A stretch of DNA of 38,738 nt from positions 1 to 38,738 of the forward strand of contig JBATEB010000178.1 of assembly GCA_049663805.1 (NCBI GenBank), written 5' to 3'. Source of the stretch: VBDM01 sp049663805. GTDB lineage: Bacteria > Pseudomonadota > Gammaproteobacteria > Burkholderiales > SG8-39. A program made the position numbers and the translations under genes. Below, piece after piece: positions 7,606-15,397 of this stretch. The notes beneath the pieces are model-generated. The model had not been told where the DNA came from. It was given only the letters and a program-made list of their open reading frames with translations, and did no database searches. Numbering within the stretch: the first letter of the stretch is position 1; the number at the start of each line of letters is the position of its first letter.

Positions 7606-9141
7606 CTAACCGAGGAAAAGCCGATACGCCGGGTTGCGGCTCTCGTCCTGGTACGGGTAGCCGAGCGCCTCCAGGAATCTCAGGAACTCGCGCGTGTCCC
7701 CGCGCGGCACCTGCATGCCGACCAGCACCCGCCCGTAGTCGCTCCCCTGGTTGCGGTAGTGGAACAGGCTGATGTTCCAGTCGGTACGCATGTTCGACAG
7801 GAATTTCATCAGCGCCCCGGGGCGTTCGGGAAATTCGAACCGGTAGAGCAGCTCGTCGGGCGCTCCGTGCGCGCTGGTGCGAATCTCCGCGGGGGCATGC
7901 CCCCCGACCATGTGGCGCACGTGCAGCTTCGCCATCTCGTCATCCGACAGGTCGAGCGTCTTCAGGCCCTCGCGCTCCAGCACCTTCGCGATCCGCGCGG
8001 TCTCGCCGCGGTTGTGCACCTCGACGCCGACGAAAACGTGCGCTTCCCTGGGATCGGCGATGCGGTAGTTGAACTCGGTGATGTTGCGCGCGCCCAGCGT
8101 CGCGCAGAACTTCTTGAAGCTCCCGGGGCGCTCCGGGATGGTGACCGCGAGGATCGCCTCGCGCTGCTCCCCGACTTCGGCGCGCTCGGCGACGAAGCGC
8201 AGGCGATCGAAGTTCGTGTTCGCGCCGGAGGCGATCGCCACTATTTTTTTCCCGCGCGCCCCGGTCCGCTCGACCCAGGTCTTGGCCCCGGCGACCGAAA
8301 GCGCGCCGGCGGGCTCGAGGATCGTGCGCGTGTCCTCGAACACGTCCTTGATCGCCGCGCAGATCTGGTCGGTGTCGGCGAGGATCACGCCGTCGAGCAG
8401 CTCGCGGCAAAGGCGGAAAGTGATCTCGCCGACCTGCTTGACGGCGACGCCGTCGGCGAACAGGCCCACGTGATCGAGCGTGACGCGCCTGCGCGCCTTG
8501 AGGGAGCGCGCCATCGCGTCGGCGTCGACCGGCTCGACGCCGATCACCTTGACCGAAGGACGCAGCCGCTTGACGTAGGAGGCGATGCCCGAGGCGAGGC
8601 CGCCCCCGCCGACCGGGACGAATACCGCGTGCAGCGGCTGGGCGGTCTGCCGCAGGATTTCCATCCCGATCGTCCCCTGGCCCGCGATGACGTCCGGATC
8701 GTCGTAGGGATGAACGAACGCGAGCCTGCGCGAGCGGCCGATCCGCTTCGCCTGCGCGTACGCCTCGTCGTAGGTATCTCCCAGCAGGTGCACTTCGGCC
8801 CCGCGCGCCTTGACCGCCTCGATCTTGATCTTCGGAGTGGTGACCGGCATGACGATCACTGCCGCGCATCCGAGCTTCTGCGCGGCGAGCGCGACACCCT
8901 GGGCGTGGTTGCCGGCAGAGGAAGCGATGACGCCTCGCCTGAGCACCGAGGCGGGCAGATTCACCATCTTGTTGTAGGCGCCGCGGCACTTGAACGAGAA
9001 CACCGGCTGCATATCCTCGCGCTTCAGGAGCACGCGGTTGCCCAGGCGCGCCGACAGGCTGGGCGCCACTTCAAGCGGTGTTTCCAGCGCGACGTCGTAG
9101 ACGCGCGCCCTGAGGATCCGTTCCAGATAATCGTTCTTCAT
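7606..9141 (-). CDS. ilvA: Threonine ammonia-lyase (biosynthetic, two ACT domains)
   Basis: This enzyme deaminates threonine to 2-oxobutanoate, the first step of isoleucine synthesis. The 511-residue protein is a fold-type II PLP enzyme. The Schiff-base lysine is K51 in FSFKCRGAYNKM, SSAGNHAQGVA follows, and the phosphate-binding loop is VPVGGGGLASG. The C-terminal third carries two ACT-like regulatory segments (AILAVTIPERPGSFKKF and LYRFEFPERPGALMKF), as in isoleucine-feedback-inhibited E. coli IlvA. The start MKNDYLERILRARVYDVA at 9141 matches the family. A second ATG at 9153 (MENDMKND) is also in frame and sits directly after a GGGGGT tract. The leader contains four alternately complementary segments (9154-9196). 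No ilv neighbours are present. Confidence 0.95.
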   Translation of the reverse strand: MKNDYLERILRARVYDVALETPLEVAPSLSARLGNRVLLKREDMQPVFSFKCRGAYNKMVNLPASVLRRGVIASSAGNHAQGVALAAQKLGCAAVIVMPVTTPKIKIEAVKARGAEVHLLGDTYDEAYAQAKRIGRSRRLAFVHPYDDPDVIAGQGTIGMEILRQTAQPLHAVFVPVGGGGLASGIASYVKRLRPSVKVIGVEPVDADAMARSLKARRRVTLDHVGLFADGVAVKQVGEITFRLCRELLDGVILADTDQICAAIKDVFEDTRTILEPAGALSVAGAKTWVERTGARGKKIVAIASGANTNFDRLRFVAERAEVGEQREAILAVTIPERPGSFKKFCATLGARNITEFNYRIADPREAHVFVGVEVHNRGETARIAKVLEREGLKTLDLSDDEMAKLHVRHMVGGHAPAEIRTSAHGAPDELLYRFEFPERPGALMKFLSNMRTDWNISLFHYRNQGSDYGRVLVGMQVPRGDTREFLRFLEALGYPYQDESRNPAYRLFLG

Positions 9142-9153
9142 GTCATTTTCCAT

Positions 9154-9196
9154 ACCCCCTGATGGGGGGTCTCCGACGACCCCCTTTCGAGGGGGT
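9154..9196 (-). promoter_or_regulatory. Four-segment hairpin leader of ilvA
   Basis: Read on the minus strand, the ilvA leader contains ACCCCC (9196-9191), GGGGGT (9184-9179), ACCCCC (9170-9165) and GGGGGT (9159-9154). Segments 1:2 and 3:4 can form two hairpins. Segments 2:3 can form an alternative that frees the last G-tract, the only Shine-Dalgarno-like sequence before the start. This geometry resembles translational or transcriptional attenuators. It could also be a simple repeated palindrome. Confidence 0.4.
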
Positions 9197-9243
9197 GCTC
9201 GACACTTTACCTCAAGACCGATTTTTCCCTCTATGCTCCGTGC

Positions 9244-9654
9244 GTGGAAAACCTGATTTCGCCCGAGGCCAGCCTGTGGTCGCTGTTCGCGGCGACCTTC
9301 CTCGCGGCTACGCTGATCCCCCTGAGTTCGGAGGCCGCGCTCTTCGCCGTGCTGAAGATGCACGCCGAACTGCTCTGGCCGGCGCTCGCGGTGGCCACCC
9401 TGGGCAACACCCTGGGAGGGATGTCTTCCTACCTGATCGGTCGCTTCATCGGTTCGAAGAAGCCGCTCGCCCAGCTCGAGCGCGTGCGGCGCTGGGGCGC
9501 TCCGGTGCTCCTCCTTGCGTGGCTGCCCCTCGTGGGCGACGCGCTGTGCGTCGCCTCGGGCTGGCTCAAGCTCAACTGGGCCGCGGTGATGCTGTTTCAG
9601 GCCGCGGGACGCCTCGCGCGTTACGCGGTGATTTCGATCGGGGCGCTCGGCTAG
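9244..9654 (+). CDS. yqaA: YqaA-type DedA/VTT-domain inner-membrane protein
   Basis: This is a 136-residue integral membrane protein with several hydrophobic segments (WSLFAATFLAATLIPLSSEAALFAVL, LLWPALAVATLGNTLGGMSSYLIGRFIG, WGAPVLLLAWLPLVGDALCVASGWLKL). The pattern of a re-entrant loop with an acidic residue (PLSSEAALF), the glycine-rich GNTLGGMSSYLIGR and the LPLVGDALCVASG loop is characteristic of the small YqaA branch of the DedA/VTT family. Larger DedA proteins take part in undecaprenyl-phosphate or phospholipid recycling and envelope homeostasis. The role of YqaA itself is unknown. The GTG at 9244 gives the family N-terminus. The gene is divergent from ilvA, about 100 nt apart, and convergent with the glycan operon. 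Confidence 0.85.
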   Translation: MENLISPEASLWSLFAATFLAATLIPLSSEAALFAVLKMHAELLWPALAVATLGNTLGGMSSYLIGRFIGSKKPLAQLERVRRWGAPVLLLAWLPLVGDALCVASGWLKLNWAAVMLFQAAGRLARYAVISIGALG

Positions 9655-9692
9655 GGACTGGAAGCGGGCGTCCCGGCCGGTTCCCGCAGCGA

Positions 9693-9715
9693 GCGCCTCG
9701 CATCGCGGGAGGCGC
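9693..9715. terminator. Bidirectional hairpin at the end of the glycan operon
   Basis: Perfect 7-base arms GCGCCTC (9693-9699) and GAGGCGC (9709-9715) with a 9-base loop lie in the 65-nt gap between two converging stop codons. The position suggests a shared terminator. There is no T-run. Confidence 0.45.
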
Positions 9716-9719
9716 GGTC

Positions 9720-11588
9720 TCAGAAATTCAGCGTGAGTTCAAGGGAAGTGCCGTAAGCGCGTTTGCCCGACGCGGCGCCGAAAGCGTCCCCGGCCTGGAA
9801 GGACCCGGCGATGAATTCCAGCTCCCATCGCCGCCACTCGCGAAAGCCCAGGACGAGGTCGATTTCCCTGCCGAGATCGCGGCTGATGCCCGTCAGCCCG
9901 TCGTCGATGCGCGCATTGCGCAGGAAATCGGCCGCCTTCGCCTGACGGTAGCGGTGGTAGACGAGCTCCAGCGAGCTGTTCCTCAGCATCGGAATCCCGA
10001 CGGCGACGGTCGCGATTCCGAGGTTGGCGAGCTCCGGACTCAGCAGTTCGCCGTAGTAGCGAAAGCGGTTGACGCCGCTGAACCGCCACTTGTTCTCGTG
10101 CAGCCCGGTCTGGCGGAACGAGCGATCGACATCGTCCCCAGCGTCGCCGTCGCCCGAACCGAAGGCGTAGCCGAGGGTAAACGTCGGCCGCAGCATCCAT
10201 CGGGTCGCCCAGCTCGCTCCGACGTCGTAGGCATAGCCGCGCACTTTCCGTTGAGCACGGGATGTAACCTGGCTCAGGGCCTCTCCCCAGTTTCCCGAGC
10301 CCGGCGCCGACACGTCGGAGAACTCCAGCACCGACTCGTCGCCGTGAACGCCGGCGGCGTCGATCCAGTACAGCATGCTTCCCCCGCTTCCGAGCGAAGG
10401 CTCGCCGATCGCCCGCAGTCCCAGCCACGTCAGGTTCGCATCGCTCGAATCCTCGCGTTCGGCGCGGATCACCTGGCCCACGCTTTCCGCGCCCGATCGG
10501 TCGTTATGGTGCAGGGCAAACAGCTCGACCCGCTGCTTCGGCGCCCACAGCCAGCTGGCGACGCCGAATACCCGCACGACGCCGTCGTGCTGCACGTCGA
10601 TCTCCTTTTCAAGCGTCGACTTGGGCGCCAGCTCGCGCGCCACGCCGAACTGGGCGTGCCAGGGGCCCCGGTCATAATAGAGACGAACGGCATCGAGATC
10701 GTCGTCCCACCACCATTCCCGCACCTCGGCGAAATTCTGCCGGCCGACCTGAAGACCCAGCCTGCTTCCGCCGATATAGAGCCACAACTGCCCCCGTTCC
10801 AGCGCCCCCTCCTTCTCGCGCGTGCCGGCCGCGTCGCGAAGCTCGGCCTCATGCAGGACGCTCCAGTCGGCAAACAGCGCGGTGGCCGCGCTGACCGGAT
10901 AGTACAGCTCCAGTTTGAGCTCCTGATCCAGACGCACGCGATCGTCGCTATCGTCGAGCCTGAAATTTTTTCGCCGCAACAGCTTTGCGCTGTACTCGCC
11001 GCCCGCCGTCAGCGGCCGCCCGAGGATCGTGGTTTGCAGCGGCTGCCCGGGGCGGCGGGAATCCTGCCGGCGCGTCAGCGACTTTGCGCGGTTGTAGCCG
11101 TCCTGAGGCAGGTACACCGGAATTCCCAACAGGGTCAGCTGCACCGCGCCGGCCGCGGGGATGGCGGCCCGGGTCGCCTGACCGATTACCTGCAGGGCCC
11201 CTTCCTCGGCGCCTGCGGCGCGGGCCTCGATGCTGCGCGCAATAAGCGGGCCGCGCTCGGGCATCTCCAGATTCACCCGCAGCGCAGCCCCGGGCCAGAG
11301 TTCCTGCGGGTTCACCCCTTCGAAGCGAGTGCCGTCCGACCAGACGATGTCGAACGGGCCGATCGTAAGCGATCGCAGCCGCGGGTCGACCTTTTCGATG
11401 CGCCCGGTGACTTGCCCGTGCCGCGGGCCCTCACCCGGCTCGCGCAGGTCAACGCGTTCGGCGCGGAGACGCGTGCCGTCCCACTGGCCGGTGACGCGAA
11501 ATCGGCCGCCCAGGTAGGCATCGCCCGGCTGCGCGGCAGAACACGCCGCGGCCGCGCTCAGGATCAGCGCAGCCGAATACCGCAGCAT
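9720..11588 (-). CDS. AlgE-like outer-membrane polysaccharide export channel
   Basis: This predicted 622-residue exported protein is the last gene of the glycan operon. The ATG at 11588 overlaps the deacetylase stop as TGATG and begins MLRYSAALILSAAAACSAA, a signal peptide. Residues about 20-170 form a beta-rich N-terminal region with two repeated-looking segments (HGQVTGRIEKVDPRLRSLTI and similar), resembling DUF5666-type domains. The remainder is a beta-barrel of the alginate-export family, with WWWDDDLDAVRLYYDRG and the signature LHENKWRFSGVNRFRYYGEL, ending in LELTLNF. AlgE conducts anionic polysaccharide across the outer membrane in Pseudomonas. By analogy this channel should release the operon's product. 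The extra N-terminal domain is unusual and could be a periplasmic docking module. Confidence 0.85.
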   Translation of the reverse strand: MLRYSAALILSAAAACSAAQPGDAYLGGRFRVTGQWDGTRLRAERVDLREPGEGPRHGQVTGRIEKVDPRLRSLTIGPFDIVWSDGTRFEGVNPQELWPGAALRVNLEMPERGPLIARSIEARAAGAEEGALQVIGQATRAAIPAAGAVQLTLLGIPVYLPQDGYNRAKSLTRRQDSRRPGQPLQTTILGRPLTAGGEYSAKLLRRKNFRLDDSDDRVRLDQELKLELYYPVSAATALFADWSVLHEAELRDAAGTREKEGALERGQLWLYIGGSRLGLQVGRQNFAEVREWWWDDDLDAVRLYYDRGPWHAQFGVARELAPKSTLEKEIDVQHDGVVRVFGVASWLWAPKQRVELFALHHNDRSGAESVGQVIRAEREDSSDANLTWLGLRAIGEPSLGSGGSMLYWIDAAGVHGDESVLEFSDVSAPGSGNWGEALSQVTSRAQRKVRGYAYDVGASWATRWMLRPTFTLGYAFGSGDGDAGDDVDRSFRQTGLHENKWRFSGVNRFRYYGELLSPELANLGIATVAVGIPMLRNSSLELVYHRYRQAKAADFLRNARIDDGLTGISRDLGREIDLVLGFREWRRWELEFIAGSFQAGDAFGAASGKRAYGTSLELTLNF

Positions 11589-12334
11589 CACCCCGCGCAT
11601 GCGCGTCCGGCATCCGGTGCCTCGCTGGCGGCGAACGCCGCCATCGAGCGGCAGTGCGCGCGCTCGTCGTGCTGCAGCAGGTGCAACAGCTCGCGCAGCG
11701 CGCGCAGATCGTCTTCCCCCATGACGGCGTGGTGCAGCATGACGCCCGCCGGCCGGGGTTGCTCCAGCGCCGCGGCAAGGCGTCGGCCCAGCTCGCTCCG
11801 GTCGCCTGAATGGCGGCACCAGTCCACGCCGACCGAGAGTTCGCGCAATCCGCCCAAAGGCAGCGGCCGGGCACCAACATCACGCGACAGCAGCGCAAAA
11901 TCGAGCGCGCGGAGCGCGTCCACCGTCGCCGCGGTGCAGCGGTTCCACGGCGGCGTGAAGAGGGGATGGCTTGCGCCGCCGAGCCGCTCCCGGAGCCGCT
12001 GCCGGCCCTGCTCGATGTCCCGGTATTGCCGCTGCGAAGAGCGACTGGGCCCGAACTCGCACTTGCGGCCTTCCCGTTCGTGGTTGGCGTGGTCGAAGCC
12101 GTGCTGGTGGAATGCGAGCGGCTGGGCCTTCGCGCGGTCGAGCAGCGCTTCGGCGAGCGATGCGGTCAGCGCCTGCGGGATGACCGCCAGATCCAGCGGG
12201 ATCAGCGGCTCCTCGAATACCTCGAGCAGCGCGGCGAGTCGCGCATCGTCCCAGCCCGCATCGTCATCGCGAAAAAAAATGCCGATCGGCGCGCGGGCCG
12301 CATCGAGTGCCTTGCGCACCGGATCGAGCCACAT
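11588..12334 (-). CDS. NodB-like polysaccharide deacetylase family protein
   Basis: This 248-residue protein of the carbohydrate esterase 4 / NodB-like fold probably removes acetyl groups from an N- or O-acetylated sugar. Visible hallmarks are the acidic motif FFRDDDAGWDD (D23-D25), the metal-binding HxxxH-type HQHGFDHANH (residues 76-85) and FTPPWN after the central strands. No signal peptide is present, so unlike PgaB or chitin deacetylases it appears cytoplasmic and may act on a lipid-linked or nucleotide-linked intermediate before export. The ATG at 12334 follows the upstream stop by 2 nt, and the stop overlaps the AlgE-like start, giving tight coupling. The substrate is unknown. Confidence 0.8.
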   Translation of the reverse strand: MWLDPVRKALDAARAPIGIFFRDDDAGWDDARLAALLEVFEEPLIPLDLAVIPQALTASLAEALLDRAKAQPLAFHQHGFDHANHEREGRKCEFGPSRSSQRQYRDIEQGRQRLRERLGGASHPLFTPPWNRCTAATVDALRALDFALLSRDVGARPLPLGGLRELSVGVDWCRHSGDRSELGRRLAAALEQPRPAGVMLHHAVMGEDDLRALRELLHLLQHDERAHCRSMAAFAASEAPDAGRACAG

Positions 12335-12336
12335 CC

Positions 12337-13551
12337 TCAGGCCTCCACCGCGCGGCGGCCGGCGATCGACGACCCGCTCGATGGCGAGCGCGCCGCCAGC
12401 AATTCACCCAGGATGCGCGCGGTCTTCGCCGCCCCGTCGAGCTCCAGGCCGGCGGGGCTGGGCGTAAAACCGAGCATCGCCAGCGTCTCGCGCGCCAGCC
12501 GCTCGCCGTCGAGCAACGACGGCGGCAGCACCTTGAGCAGCTGCAGCGCCTCCAGGCGCCGGGCGCGGTTGGTTTGCTCGTCCTCGCGACCCTCGGCGAA
12601 CGGCACCACCAGGGCGGGCACACCCGAGGCGACGATATCGAGCGCGGTGTTGTAGCCGCATTGGCTCACCGAGACGGCCGCGCGCAGCATCTCGGCGTGC
12701 ATATCCGGCACCGCCCGCACCAGCTCGAAACCTTCGCGCCCTTCGCAGGCGCGCACCAGATCGCGCCAGTCGTCCTCCGGCAGGAAAGGCCCCCCCACCA
12801 GCCGCATCGCCATGCGCTCGCGCGGCCACAACAGAGCATGCGCCGCGAGCGCCGCGCGAAACAAAGGCGCCCCCGCCATGCCGCCCCCCGCCGAAACGAG
12901 CACGTGGTCGCCCCGCTCCGCGGTCCCGGCGGCGGCGCGCCGGGGCAGCGCAAAGCCCGTGTAGAAGACCGGAGCGGCGAGCGCCCGGCGCGGGCGGAAC
13001 GATTCCTCCAGCCGGGCGAAGCGCGGATCGGCGTGCACCAGTACCGCGTCGAAATAGCGATCGGCGAGCCAGCGCGCGCGGTCGTCGTGATGCTGCTTGT
13101 CGGGGCGCGCATTGACGAGAATGTCGCGCAGGCTGCAGATCACCAGCGGCGGGCGCGCGCGGCGGCGGGCGGCTTTCAGGAGCGGCAGCAGCTCGAATGC
13201 GAACTTCTTGCGCCCGAAGGGGAACAGCTCGACCAGGATGATCCGCGGGTCCGTGTCGGCGAGCGCGCCGAGCACCCGGCGACGGCGCAATGCCTGGGCT
13301 TCGGCGACGCTGAAGCGCGCGTCGCGGCTCACCAGATCGTGGCCGTCGAGCATGCCCAGCGGCGGCAGATCGATGACTTCGACGCCCGCGGGCGCGTGCA
13401 AGCCGGGCGGAAACGGGCCGCCGTTCAGGAACACGACGCGAAAATCTCGCGCCAGCGCCTGCGCCAGCGCGAACGAGCGCGTCAAGTGCCCCATTCCCAC
13501 GGAGTGCTGGCAATAGAGCAGCAGGGCCGGTCTTGTGCGAGGGCCTGTCAT
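12337..13551 (-). CDS. MurG-like glycosyltransferase (GT-B fold), second copy
   Basis: This predicted 404-residue cytoplasmic or membrane-associated sugar transferase has an N-terminal GT-B half beginning LLLYCQHSVGMGHLTRSFALAQAL, with the GMGHLTR loop found in MurG-like and predicted COG4671-type enzymes. The C-terminal donor-binding half contains VLVSAGGGMAGA and SVSQCGYNTALDIVASGVPALVVPF, where the GYNT segment corresponds to the nucleotide-sugar loop. The start chosen is MTGPRTRP at 13551, seven nt after the ABC transporter stop with AGCGGAAA in front. Upstream codons would overlap the transporter and look non-native. It is clearly related to the first gene of the operon (22999-24231), so the cluster has two enzymes of this type. 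Donor and acceptor are unknown. Confidence 0.82.
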   Translation of the reverse strand: MTGPRTRPALLLYCQHSVGMGHLTRSFALAQALARDFRVVFLNGGPFPPGLHAPAGVEVIDLPPLGMLDGHDLVSRDARFSVAEAQALRRRRVLGALADTDPRIILVELFPFGRKKFAFELLPLLKAARRRARPPLVICSLRDILVNARPDKQHHDDRARWLADRYFDAVLVHADPRFARLEESFRPRRALAAPVFYTGFALPRRAAAGTAERGDHVLVSAGGGMAGAPLFRAALAAHALLWPRERMAMRLVGGPFLPEDDWRDLVRACEGREGFELVRAVPDMHAEMLRAAVSVSQCGYNTALDIVASGVPALVVPFAEGREDEQTNRARRLEALQLLKVLPPSLLDGERLARETLAMLGFTPSPAGLELDGAAKTARILGELLAARSPSSGSSIAGRRAVEA

Positions 13552-13558
13552 TTTCCGC

Positions 13559-15388
13559 TTACGGGTTGATCGCGGTGGACGGCGGGACCGCTTCACTGCC
13601 GGCCGGGACGCCTTGGACGCCGACTCTGCGCGGCGGCCAGATGCGCGCCAGCACGCCCTTGTCCTGCCGGTCCAGCTCGAGCAACTTGCCGTCCTTGAGC
13701 ATCAGCACGCGGTCGAAATTGGAAAATGACGAGAACTGGTGCCCGATCGCGAGCATCGTCTTGCCGCGATGGATCCCGGCGAGCGTGCGGTCGACTCGCG
13801 CCGCAGATTCGGGGTCGACCGCCGAGGTCGGTTCGTCCAGGATCAGGATCGACGGCCGCTTGATCAGCGCGCGCGCGAGGCACAGGCGCTGGCGCTGGCC
13901 CCCGGAAAGCGTGCAACCGCGCTCCCCGACGAGCGCTTCGTAGCCGTCGGTCAGCTGCACGATGAACTCGTCGGCCTGCGCCTCGCGCGCGGCCTGCTCG
14001 ATCTCCTGCGGCGTGGCGCCGGGCCGGCCGTAGGCGATGTTTTCCCGGATGCTGGCGCCGAACAGCACGGTATCCTGCAGCACGATGCCGATTTCGCGGC
14101 GCAGCGACTCGCGCGTATAGGCGGCGAGGTTTCTGCCGTCGATGCGGATCGTGCCGCGCTGCGGCTCGTACAGGCGCAGCAGCAGGCTGACGAGGGTCGA
14201 TTTGCCGGCGCCCGAGGCGCCGACCAGGGCCACGCGCTCGCCCGGCCGCACGCGCAGCGATACGTCGTCGAGCACCGGCCTTCCCGCCTCGTAGCCGAAG
14301 GTGACGGAATCGAAGACGATCTCGCCTTCGAGCCCGGTGGCTTCGATCGCTCCGGGAAGATCGCGGATGTCCGGCTCGATCGCCAGGATTTCGCTCACGC
14401 GCTCCGCGCTGGCGCGCGCGCGCGAGAACTTCGCCCAGAGTTTTCCGAGATCCTTGATCGGCTTGTACATCCCCCGGACATAGGCGACGAAGATCAGCAA
14501 ATCACCCGGAGTGAGGCTTCCCTGGAGCGCCAGCCAGGCGCCGACGAAAACCGTGCCGGCGGTGCCGAGCGCCGTGGCGAGTCCGATGGCCTTCGACACG
14601 GCGGCGGCGATGCGCGCGTTTTTCAGCCCCGCCTCCAGGCTCTGCGCGCTTTCCAGCGCGAAACGCTCCTGCTCGTAATCTTCCCGCCCGAACGCTTGCA
14701 CCAGGGCGATGGAGGACAGTATTTCGTTGATTCTCGAGACGACCCTGCCCTCCTGCTGACGCTGGGAGCGCGCAGACAGGCGGATCTGGCGATTCAGATA
14801 GAGCAAGGTGCCGAACAGCAGCGGCAGGGTCGCGAGCACCACGGCCGCGAGCCGCCAGTTCAGCATCAGCATCACCGTGAGCACGCCGGCCAGCATGAGG
14901 AACTGGGCGCAGGAGTTGATCGCCCAGTCGGCGAACACATCGCGAATCAGGTTGGTGTCGGCGGCGACCTTGTTGAGCAGCTCGCCGGAACGCGCGCGGT
15001 TGTGAAACGAAAGCGGCAGCTGTTGCAGGTGCGAGAACAGTTCGCACCGCAGCGTATTGACCAGCTCATAGCCGATCTTGGCGCTCAGGTAGCTTTGCAG
15101 ATAGGCGAAAGCGCCGCTCAGCAGGGCGATCGCCGCGATCGCGCAGGAGACCAGGGCGATGGCCACCAAGGGACCGTTCGCAAGCAGCCCCTGCAGCCAG
15201 CCGGCGCCGGCGGGAAGCGGCTTGTCGAGCAGGATATAGTCGATCACGACCTTGAGCGGCCAGGGCGACAGCAGTTCCATGGCGGTGACCCCCAGCAGGC
15301 TCAACAAGGCGACGGCGACGCTCCATTTGCGCGCGCGCAAGCCGGCCGAGATGATGCGTTTGAAGCGCGATGCACCGGTCGATTCCAT
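13559..15388 (-). CDS. MsbA-type ABC exporter (fused permease-ATPase)
   Basis: This 609-residue half-transporter exports a lipid-linked or oligosaccharide substrate across the inner membrane as a homodimer. The N-terminal region has about six transmembrane helices (VAVALLSLLGVTAMELL, VAIALVSCAIAAIALLSG, FLMLAGVLTVMLML and others). The ATPase domain contains Walker A GASGAGKSTLVSLLLRLY near residue 390, the signature LSGGQRQRLCLARAL, Walker B ILILDEPTSAVD and the switch histidine in AIGHQFSSF, slightly different from the usual IAHRLST. The ATG at 15388 follows AGAGGAAACC, nine nt after the previous stop. Between glycosyltransferases, kinases and an AlgE-like pore, it most plausibly moves the glycan or its lipid-linked precursor to the periplasm. 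Confidence 0.92.
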   Translation of the reverse strand: MESTGASRFKRIISAGLRARKWSVAVALLSLLGVTAMELLSPWPLKVVIDYILLDKPLPAGAGWLQGLLANGPLVAIALVSCAIAAIALLSGAFAYLQSYLSAKIGYELVNTLRCELFSHLQQLPLSFHNRARSGELLNKVAADTNLIRDVFADWAINSCAQFLMLAGVLTVMLMLNWRLAAVVLATLPLLFGTLLYLNRQIRLSARSQRQQEGRVVSRINEILSSIALVQAFGREDYEQERFALESAQSLEAGLKNARIAAAVSKAIGLATALGTAGTVFVGAWLALQGSLTPGDLLIFVAYVRGMYKPIKDLGKLWAKFSRARASAERVSEILAIEPDIRDLPGAIEATGLEGEIVFDSVTFGYEAGRPVLDDVSLRVRPGERVALVGASGAGKSTLVSLLLRLYEPQRGTIRIDGRNLAAYTRESLRREIGIVLQDTVLFGASIRENIAYGRPGATPQEIEQAAREAQADEFIVQLTDGYEALVGERGCTLSGGQRQRLCLARALIKRPSILILDEPTSAVDPESAARVDRTLAGIHRGKTMLAIGHQFSSFSNFDRVLMLKDGKLLELDRQDKGVLARIWPPRRVGVQGVPAGSEAVPPSTAINP

Positions 15389-15397
15389 GGTTTCCTC

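Noticed and set aside
9162..12467. Plus-strand open frame of about 1,100 codons across YqaA, the AlgE-like gene and the deacetylase
   Set aside because: Shadow frame in GC-rich DNA with no motif. The real genes in the same space have clear signatures.
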